From NCBI RefSeq assembly GCF_000952155.1, contig NZ_JYON01000036.1:1-54037 (forward strand): 54,037 nt of DNA, given 5' to 3'. The notes beneath the pieces are model-generated. The model saw only the letters and a program-made list of their open reading frames with translations, ran no database searches and was not told the origin of the DNA. Shown in pieces: positions 26,056 to 33,315 of the stretch (the first letter of the stretch is position 1; every line of letters starts with the position of its first letter). A program made the translations under genes and the position numbers. This DNA comes from Aliterella atlantica CENA595. GTDB taxonomy: Bacteria; Cyanobacteriota; Cyanobacteriia; Cyanobacteriales; Chroococcidiopsidaceae.

Positions 26056-27372
26056 ATGCCCCCCAATCCAGCCAAAATTACTAAAATACTGCCCAACACC
26101 ATCGCCGCCGAAATGGGCTTTGAACCAGGAGATGCGATCGTATCAATCAACGGTACACCTCCCCGCGATCTAATCGACTATCAATTCCTCTGCGCCGACG
26201 AACTCTTAGAACTAGAAGTAGTAGACAAAACTGGAAAAACCCACCACATCGAGATCGAAAAAGACTACGACGAAGGATTAGGCTTAGAATTCGATACAGC
26301 CCTATTCGACAGCCTGATCCAGTGCAACAACCACTGTCCGTTTTGCTTCATCGATCAACAGCCCCCAGGCAAACGACAAAGCTTGTACCTTAAAGACGAC
26401 GACTACCGCCTCAGCTTCCTCTACGGCTCATACCTTACCCTCACCAACCTCAGTCAAAAAGAATGGGCAAGAATAGAGCAAATGCGCCTCTCGCCCTTAT
26501 ATGTATCCGTACACGCTACCGAACCAGAAATTAGAACCAGACTACTCAAAAACCCCCGCGCTGGGGAAATATTGCAACACCTAAAATGGTTCCAAAAAAA
26601 GCGGCTGCAAATACACGCTCAAGTAGTAGTATGCCCAGGAATCAATGACGGCATCCATTTAGAAAAAACCCTGCAAGACTTAGCAGCATTCCACAAAGGC
26701 GAAATCCCCGCAGTAGCATCGGTAGCCGTAGTACCCGTAGGGTTAACCAAATTTCGCCCCAGCCAAGACGAACTCATACCAGTCACCCCCGAAAAAGCCG
26801 CCGAAGTAATTGAGCAAGTGCGATCGCTGCAAGCAAAATTCCGTACTTCCTTAAAATCTACATTTGCTTGGCTAGCTGACGAATGGTTCTTAATTGCTGG
26901 GGAAGAACTACCCCCCGAATCGCACTACGAAAACTATCCGCAAATAGACAACGGCGTAGGTTCGATTCGTTCTTTTCTCAAGCAATTTCAAATGGCTGCT
27001 CAAAAATTACCCGATCGCGTAACCCCGCGCAAATTTACCTGGGTAGTAGGTAACGCTGTCGAAAAAGCATTTCAACCAATCTTGCAACGCCTAAATCAAG
27101 TTGAAGGGTTAGAAGTAAACATGATTGCTTTGTGTAGCAATTATTGGGGACAAAGCATCACCGTTACAGGCTTATTAACTGGACAAGATTTATTTTTCGG
27201 CTTACAACAGAAGAGTTTGGGTAATGGAGTCCTGCTACCTGCTATGATGCTTAAGCATGGCGATACTTGTTTTTTAGACGACATGACAGTTGCAGAACTA
27301 GGTTGGAAACTCAGTACACCGATTTTGCCCGTCCGAGGAGTTGAAGAGCTAATCGAGACTTGTATTAAATAA
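26056..27372 (+). CDS. PDZ-domain radical-SAM-like iron-sulfur protein (DUF512 / TIGR03279 type)
   Basis: A 438-aa protein. A PDZ-like N-terminus (ILPNTIAAEMGFEPGDAIVS) precedes a CNNHCPFCFIDQ cluster motif (C-x3-C-x2-C) near residue 92 that can ligate a SAM-type [4Fe-4S] cluster, then YVSVHATEPEIR and the DUF512 C-terminal region (VGNAVEKAFQPILQRLN). This is the conserved family known in cyanobacteria and clostridia as a putative FeS/radical-SAM oxidoreductase of unknown substrate. The stop overlaps the start of the next gene by 1 nt (TAATG), implying coupled translation. Confidence 0.85.
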   Translation: MPPNPAKITKILPNTIAAEMGFEPGDAIVSINGTPPRDLIDYQFLCADELLELEVVDKTGKTHHIEIEKDYDEGLGLEFDTALFDSLIQCNNHCPFCFIDQQPPGKRQSLYLKDDDYRLSFLYGSYLTLTNLSQKEWARIEQMRLSPLYVSVHATEPEIRTRLLKNPRAGEILQHLKWFQKKRLQIHAQVVVCPGINDGIHLEKTLQDLAAFHKGEIPAVASVAVVPVGLTKFRPSQDELIPVTPEKAAEVIEQVRSLQAKFRTSLKSTFAWLADEWFLIAGEELPPESHYENYPQIDNGVGSIRSFLKQFQMAAQKLPDRVTPRKFTWVVGNAVEKAFQPILQRLNQVEGLEVNMIALCSNYWGQSITVTGLLTGQDLFFGLQQKSLGNGVLLPAMMLKHGDTCFLDDMTVAELGWKLSTPILPVRGVEELIETCIK

Positions 27373-30119
27373 TGCCTATAAAATTCAGTTTAACCGTACT
27401 GAGACCGAAGTCGGGATCGGCTCTTGCTAAAGCGCCAAAAAACAATAGAATCTTATCTATTGCCTGCTGTTTGTTACCTGTTGCCTCTAGTTTTTTAGTC
27501 TCATCGCCAACACTAGCAGCAGAAAAAGAAGTATTAGGAGTAGTTAGAAGCGGCGACAATGCGAGTCAGTGGGCAAGCATTAGTAAGCGCTTGCAAGCAT
27601 CGGGAGTTAATTATTGCATCATTGACTTAGTAGATGTTAGAAGTGCAACAGACTTGAGCGATCGCCCAGTGGTATTTTTGCCTGGAGTAGAGACATTAAC
27701 ACCCGCTCAAGCGATCGCCTTAGAAGCATGGGTGAGTCGAGGCGGCAAAGTAATTACTAGCGGCGCAGTTGGCGATAAAAGTCAGCCAGGCGTAAGACAA
27801 CTTTTGCGATCGCTATTAGGCGCATATTGGGGTTACGGTTTTAGATCGCCATCAAAACTGCAACCACTCAAAACTAACCATCAGCAATGGGTACGCGACT
27901 CGTTAGGCGGTACAGCTTGGGGAGGTGCAGTAGTTCCTACCAGCGTTACTAGCCAAACGGCTGCTATCTGGCAAGTCGGCGACACCCCTTCCGCAGTTGT
28001 CACCACAGAAAGAGCCACAATTTTAGGTTGGAATTGGGGAGCAACTTCCGCAGCAAATCCAGAATTTGATACAAATTGGTTGCGTGCAGCCCTCAGTCGT
28101 CACGTTAAGCTAGCAACTAATGCTAATATTCCCAACCCCAAAAATTGCAACGGTAGCATAGCATCAGCTACACCCGTCTCCCAAAGCACCAACCAAACCC
28201 AAGTCAAGCCCACTTGGCAAAATAATAACTCCTCAAATTTAATTCAATCAGTTGCTACTGGAAGTTCGATAAATCGAGTTCCAAATGCCACAAGAAATCA
28301 ATTAGACGAGCCTATAGATCGTTTAGCACCCAGAGGTTTAGTTCCTCCTAATTCCAAAGCGCCCATTAGCAGCGTCGAGGCTTTTGCCCTCCAACAAGAA
28401 TTAAATAACCTCATTGGTAGATTTGAGAGCGCCCAGCTAGCAGCAAATTCTAGAGGTAATAGTCCTGTCTCCACAACAGAAATAGCTAGTTCTAAAATTA
28501 GGGCAGTACCCCAACCTACTACGCAAGCTTTAATAGATGCTAAAAAAATAGCGGAAAGATTACCGCAGCTAGTTAAAGCGAGAAACTATACAGCCGCAAG
28601 GCAAGAATGGCTCAAAGCTTCTCAATTATTGTGGAAACACTACCCTACAGACCGCCCATTAGCGCAAAGTGAAATTAGAGCAATTTGGTTAGATCGAGGT
28701 ACAATCGTCCGCGCTGGTTCCGAACAGGGACTTGCAAAAGTATTTGACAAGCTAGCAGCGGCGGGAATTAATACAGTTTTCCTCGAAACTGTCAACGCAG
28801 GTTATCCCATCTACCCCAGCAAAGTCGCACCGCAATCTAATCCTTTAATTAGAGGTTGGGACCCTTTAGCCTCTGGAGTCAAACTAGCTCACCAGCGAGG
28901 AATGGAGTTGCACGCTTGGGTGTGGGCTTTTGCTGCTGGCAATCAACGCCATAACAAAATTTTAAATCTGCCTGCGAACTATCCAGGACCAGTAATTTCG
29001 GCTCATCCAGATTGGGCAAGTTATGATAATCGAGGCAGTTTGTTTCCTTACGGGCAAGCTAAACCATTTTTAGATCCGGCAAATCCAGCAGCACGTAAGT
29101 ATTTACTCGATTTGTACGACGAGATTGCTAGCCGCTACGATATCGACGGTTTTCAACTAGATTACATTCGCTATCCGTTTCAAGATCCTAGCGCCGATCG
29201 CACCTACGGCTATGGTAGGGCAGCAAGGCAGCAGTTTAAGCAATTAACTGGGGTAGATCCGACCAAAATTAGTCCGCGCGATCGCGTTTTGTGGCAAAAA
29301 TGGACTGATTTTCGCACCAAGCAAATTGATTCTTTTGTCGCCCAAGTATCGCGGCAGTTAAAAGCCAAGCGCCCTAACATAATTACATCTGTTGCTGTAT
29401 TTCCGCTTTCTGAAGCCGAACGCTTGCAAAAACTCCAACAGCACTGGGAAGTCTGGGCGCGGCGCGGTGATGTGGATTTAGTTATTCCCATGACTTACGC
29501 GCTGGATACTTATCGGTTCCAACGCCTAGCTCAACCTTGGATTGGTTCGATTAAATTAGGTTCGGCGCTAGTAGTACCAGGAATTCGCTTGCTCAACTTA
29601 TCTTTGCCTGTAGCAGTCGATCAAATTCAGCTATCACGAGATTTACCAATTAGCGGTTACGCGCTATTTGCAGCCGAAAATCTTGATGGCGACTTGCAAA
29701 CAATCTTCCAGCGGACTCAAGGCAACGAAAAAGAGCCGATTCCTTATCGTCAGCCTTTTCACACTGCGGCGGCTCGATTTATGGCATTGCAGCAAGAATG
29801 GAGTTATCTAGCAGAAAATAATCAATTAGTATTACCAAATACTGGGCGATCGTCTTTCAATGCTAAGGCGCAAGTTTTAGAAGAAGCTTTAAATGAACTT
29901 GCCGATCGTCCTAGTGCTAGGCGGTTAACTGTAGCTAAGGCGGCTTTACTTGACTTTGAAACTCAATTTACAGCTTGGATGCGCTTTCACCGAGTCAAAA
30001 ATCCTTATCAATTTAAAGTCTGGTCGAATCGGTTAGATACTTTAGATCGATTGTTAGTATATGGCGATCGCATTGTTTTGCAGCAAAAATTACCGCCTGT
30101 AGCTGAAAATAAGCGTTAA
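27372..30119 (+). CDS. Exported glycoside-hydrolase-like protein, GHL10/DUF187 family
   Basis: This is a 915-aa protein. A basic start and hydrophobic signal (about 27-50, ending TLAAEK) are followed by a DUF4350-like/glutamine-amidotransferase-like part (VVFLPGVETLT), a Ser/Asn-rich linker, and from about residue 436 to 775 the GHL10 TIM barrel. Barrel motifs are IRAIWLDRGTIV, ELHAWVWAFAAGN, SRYDIDGFQLDYIRYPFQDP and MTYALDTYRFQ. Members are thought to act on cell-wall or exopolysaccharide glycans. The last 47 residues (WMRFHRVKNPYQFKVWSNRL onward) are duplicated downstream at 33158-33272. Start ATG 27372 overlaps the previous stop. Confidence 0.82.
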   Translation: MPIKFSLTVLRPKSGSALAKAPKNNRILSIACCLLPVASSFLVSSPTLAAEKEVLGVVRSGDNASQWASISKRLQASGVNYCIIDLVDVRSATDLSDRPVVFLPGVETLTPAQAIALEAWVSRGGKVITSGAVGDKSQPGVRQLLRSLLGAYWGYGFRSPSKLQPLKTNHQQWVRDSLGGTAWGGAVVPTSVTSQTAAIWQVGDTPSAVVTTERATILGWNWGATSAANPEFDTNWLRAALSRHVKLATNANIPNPKNCNGSIASATPVSQSTNQTQVKPTWQNNNSSNLIQSVATGSSINRVPNATRNQLDEPIDRLAPRGLVPPNSKAPISSVEAFALQQELNNLIGRFESAQLAANSRGNSPVSTTEIASSKIRAVPQPTTQALIDAKKIAERLPQLVKARNYTAARQEWLKASQLLWKHYPTDRPLAQSEIRAIWLDRGTIVRAGSEQGLAKVFDKLAAAGINTVFLETVNAGYPIYPSKVAPQSNPLIRGWDPLASGVKLAHQRGMELHAWVWAFAAGNQRHNKILNLPANYPGPVISAHPDWASYDNRGSLFPYGQAKPFLDPANPAARKYLLDLYDEIASRYDIDGFQLDYIRYPFQDPSADRTYGYGRAARQQFKQLTGVDPTKISPRDRVLWQKWTDFRTKQIDSFVAQVSRQLKAKRPNIITSVAVFPLSEAERLQKLQQHWEVWARRGDVDLVIPMTYALDTYRFQRLAQPWIGSIKLGSALVVPGIRLLNLSLPVAVDQIQLSRDLPISGYALFAAENLDGDLQTIFQRTQGNEKEPIPYRQPFHTAAARFMALQQEWSYLAENNQLVLPNTGRSSFNAKAQVLEEALNELADRPSARRLTVAKAALLDFETQFTAWMRFHRVKNPYQFKVWSNRLDTLDRLLVYGDRIVLQQKLPPVAENKR
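29976..30090 (+). repeat. Copy A of a 115-nt direct repeat (3' end of the GHL10 gene)
   Basis: This segment inside the GHL10 gene matches 33158-33272 without gaps at 110 of 115 positions. The five differences fall in four codons: three changes are silent, or part of a Leu-to-Leu codon swap, and one gives Leu to Ser. The match may continue weakly past the stop into a shared GCGCATTTTA-like stretch (about 30125-30135 and 33291-33300). Confidence 0.92.
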
Positions 30120-30173
30120 GATAGGCGATCGCATTTTAGCTTATGGTAGAAGTGCGATCGTCAGTACAGCTAG

Positions 30174-31460
30174 ATGAACAATCAATTGTTTGAGTCTTTT
30201 CAGACTGCTTATAGAAACTTAGAACTGCAACCATTAATACATCAAGCCGAATTAGATAAGTTTAGAGTAGACTATTGCCACGAAGTTATTGAAGAATTGC
30301 AGCAATTAGTAGAAGATAGCCCAGCAGCCGATAGTAAGATTATGTTTACTGGGCATAGAGGTTGTGGGAAATCTACTTTATTAGCTGAATTTAGCAAACA
30401 GTGCGAGACTAAATACTTTGTAGTGTTATTTTCGATAGCTAACACTATTGAAATGTCAGATGTCAACCATATTAATATTTTGTTTGCTATTGCAATTAAT
30501 TTGATGCAAGCAGCCGAAGAGCATAAATTGCAAATATCTAAATCAGCGAAAGATACCTTCCATCAATGGTTTGCCGAACACACTCAGACTAAAATCGATA
30601 CTATAGGTGCTGAAACTTCTGTTGGTTTCGATCTATTTAAAATAATTGCTGGAAAACTGAAAGCTGATGCAATTATCCGTGAAGAAATTAAGCTTAAATT
30701 TCAAAGAAAATAACAGACTTAATTGCTCGAATAAATGAAATTGCTGCAACTATTCAAGTTGCAACATCAAAAGAAATTATTGTAATAATTGACGATTTAG
30801 ATAAGTTAGAGTTAGGAGTCGTTAATGAAGTCTACAAAGATAATATTAAAGCCTTATGTCTACCTGCTTTTCAATATAATATACACATTTCCTATCGCAG
30901 CCTTAAGAGATAAATTTTTAAAGCCGATTATTGAAGCCGAAACAAATGACCAAGTTGTTGCTATGCCAGTATTAAAGTTATTTCCGAAAGGAGATAGCCG
31001 CCTAGCTGGAGCAATCCCCAGAGATGAAGTAATTAAATTATTTAGTGAAATTTTAAATAAAAGGATAGATGAGAAACTTATAACAGCAGAGGCTCAACAA
31101 AAGTTGATAATTTATAGTGGGGGAGTATTAAGAGAATTAATCAGAATTACTAATGAATGTTGTAGAATTTGCTTGCGGCTTATTCGTCGTCATCGAGATG
31201 TACTTATTGATGATGCGATTTTAGAAGAAGCAATAAATGATTTAAGAAATGACTACACTTTACCTTTAGGGAGAGTAGATTACGGAATTTTGCAAGTTGT
31301 ATATAATAAATATATGCCGGAAGATCCCAAGCAATCTGAGTTTTTAGAATTGCTGCATGGTCTACATATTCTAGAGTATCGCAACAGGCAGATTTGGTAT
31401 GACGTTCACCCCATAATTGTAGAAATTTTGAGAGATAGAGGTTTGATTAATGGTAGCTAA
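30174..31460 (+). pseudogene. P-loop ATPase interrupted by two compensating frameshifts
   Basis: Codons 30174-30713 encode an N-terminal part with Walker A GHRGCGKSTLL near residue 59. The frame then stops at TAA 30711. Shifting by -1 at the A4 run 30707-30710 continues as ITDLIARINEIAATIQVATS and the Walker B region IIVIIDDLDKL. Near 30872-30876 (CTTTTC) a second shift restores the original frame, giving NIIYTFPIAALRDKF through to the stop at 31458-31460. Read this way the protein is about 428 aa, a typical AAA/KAP-like ATPase with a helical C-terminus. Either an assembly artefact, a pseudogene or recoding explains it. Its end overlaps the TPR gene by 11 nt. Confidence 0.75.
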
Positions 31461-33090
31461 AACCTCAACTAATGTAGAAATTAATAACGAAGATAGTTAT
31501 GACGATTTGCTAGTCTCGATTGAGGTTAGTGTCGGGATGTTGAGCATATTAATTGCTGTTTGCGACGATAGCAATTTAAGAGAAGAGATAATTACGAGAT
31601 ATGAAAGTGCATTAAGTTCAGATATTCGTAACTTTAAATTAACGATACAAAGAGGAGAGCCAAGCTTAAAGACTGCGATCGCTCAATTAGTAGAAAATAA
31701 TGAATATCTGCAAACTGGTGGTAAAGCTGTCATAACTGTAACAGGTACAGAACAGCTATATTTTCTCAAACTTGGTGCTGAAAAGTCAGAACAAGAAATT
31801 TTCTTTGGTTACTTACAATGGACGCGAGAAGCTTTACAAGAATTTTCCTATCCTATTGTTTTATGGGTAACAAACCAAATGTTAGTAAATTTAAGCAAAA
31901 AAGCTCCTGATTTTTGGAGTTGGCGTAAAGGTGTGTTTAGATTTGCAAGTAAAAAGACAAATGCGATTTTAGGAAAGCATATTAATCTATTAGGTATAGA
32001 TTTAGAAGATCAAAATTTGGCAGATATTAATGAAGATAATCCTTATTTTCTACCAATTGAGGACTTAAAAGCTTTAATTGCATATATAGAGCAACAGCGA
32101 GGAGTAGAAGATCCTAGTTTAGCTACTCTATACACTAGAGTAGGACAAATATATAAAAGACGATTAGAAAATAGCGAAGCTCAAAACTATCAAATAGAAC
32201 AAAATTTAGCAATTGAGTATTTTCACAAAGCTGCTGAGTTGCAAACCAAACTAAGTAAGTCTCTGGATTTAGCTAGTACACTCAATAATTTAGCCTTGTT
32301 ATACCAAGCTAAAGGAATATATAAAAGAGCAGAATTTCTATATATAAAAACATTAGAAATTATGAATAAGGAAGGTTTGCCAGAAGCGAATCTTAATATT
32401 GTTGCTGTCTCAAATAATTTAGCAGGACTTTACCGCATTCAAGGTTGTTATCGAGAAGCAGAAGATTTATATAAACAAGTTATAGAAATGATTACGCAAT
32501 TAAGAGGAATAGATCATCCTGATGTTGCTGCTAGTCTCAACAATCTAGCACTATTATACTACGATACAGGTCGCTATGAAGAAGCTGAATCTTTGTATTC
32601 GCTGGCTTTAAAGACGAATCAAAAATCGTTAGGAGAAGATCATCCTGCTTTTGCTGCTAATATCAATAATTTAGCACGACTATACCAAGCTCAAGGTCGC
32701 TACGAAGAAGCCGAACCTTTATATATGCAAGCATTAGAAATTAGAATTCGCTTGTTAGGGAAAGAGCATCCTGAAGTCGCTGCAAGCCTAAACAATCTAG
32801 CATTATTTTATTACTATCAAGGTCGTTATGAAGAAGCAAAACCTCTGTTCCTGCAAGCATTGAAACTAGGGCAACAACTACTAGGAGAAAAACATCCCCA
32901 TATTGCATCTACTTTGAATAATTTAGCTTTAATTTATCAAGCTGAAGGACACTACCAAGAAGCAACAAATTTATATTCACAAGCCTTACAAATTTGCGAA
33001 CAAGAATTAGCAGTAGACAATCCACTAACTATTACTATACGTAAAAATATGGACACCCTCTTCATAAGTATTGCTAATGTAGAGGTTTAA
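31450..33090 (+). CDS. TPR protein with an uncharacterised N-terminal domain, partner of the upstream ATPase
   Basis: A 546-aa protein. Residues 20-175 form a domain I cannot name, with IAVCDDSNLREEI, GYLQWTREALQEF, IVLWVTNQMLVNL and APDFWSWRKGVFRF; I recall related N-terminal modules in other cyanobacterial TPR proteins. From about 275 to 535 there are six 42-residue kinesin-light-chain-like TPR units (for example ASLNNLALLYYDTGRYEEAE). ATG 31450 overlaps the ATPase stop by 11 nt, so the two are coupled. The gene is AT-rich with one HIP1 site. A role with the ATPase in signalling or conflict is an inference. Confidence 0.75.
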   Translation: MVAKTSTNVEINNEDSYDDLLVSIEVSVGMLSILIAVCDDSNLREEIITRYESALSSDIRNFKLTIQRGEPSLKTAIAQLVENNEYLQTGGKAVITVTGTEQLYFLKLGAEKSEQEIFFGYLQWTREALQEFSYPIVLWVTNQMLVNLSKKAPDFWSWRKGVFRFASKKTNAILGKHINLLGIDLEDQNLADINEDNPYFLPIEDLKALIAYIEQQRGVEDPSLATLYTRVGQIYKRRLENSEAQNYQIEQNLAIEYFHKAAELQTKLSKSLDLASTLNNLALLYQAKGIYKRAEFLYIKTLEIMNKEGLPEANLNIVAVSNNLAGLYRIQGCYREAEDLYKQVIEMITQLRGIDHPDVAASLNNLALLYYDTGRYEEAESLYSLALKTNQKSLGEDHPAFAANINNLARLYQAQGRYEEAEPLYMQALEIRIRLLGKEHPEVAASLNNLALFYYYQGRYEEAKPLFLQALKLGQQLLGEKHPHIASTLNNLALIYQAEGHYQEATNLYSQALQICEQELAVDNPLTITIRKNMDTLFISIANVEV

Positions 33091-33157
33091 TTTTGCTACA
33101 CAACCCCTTGATATACGGCACGAAGCAGTATCGCTTGTCAATCCACAATTCAATAAC

Positions 33158-33272
33158 TGGATGCGCTTTCACCGAGTTAAAAATCCTTATCAATTTAAAG
33201 TCTGGTCGAATCGGTTAGATACTTTAGATCGATCGCTTGTATATGGCGATCGCATTGTATTGCAGCAAAAAT
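33158..33272 (+). pseudogene. Copy B: detached 3' end of the GHL10 gene
   Basis: The segment reads in frame WMRFHRVKNPYQFKVWSNRL, then DTLDRSLVYGDRIVLQQK and TAA, where the full-length gene continues LPPVAENKR. It has no start or upstream portion. Differences from copy A are mostly silent, so both versions probably evolved under protein selection before becoming neighbours. It flanks the ATPase/TPR pair on the right, as the true gene end flanks it on the left. Confidence 0.85.
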
Positions 33273-33315
33273 AATTGCTAGAAGCTGCGAGCGCATTTTA
33301 TTTCTAGTTCGGCGC

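Noticed and set aside
26957..26970. GGTTCGATTC resembling a tRNA T-loop
   Set aside because: Lies inside the radical-SAM-like coding frame with no acceptor stem or other arms around it.
30700..30885. Programmed recoding as the preferred explanation of the ATPase frameshifts
   Set aside because: No stimulatory structure or internal Shine-Dalgarno is evident and two separate events would be needed; indel or sequencing error is simpler.
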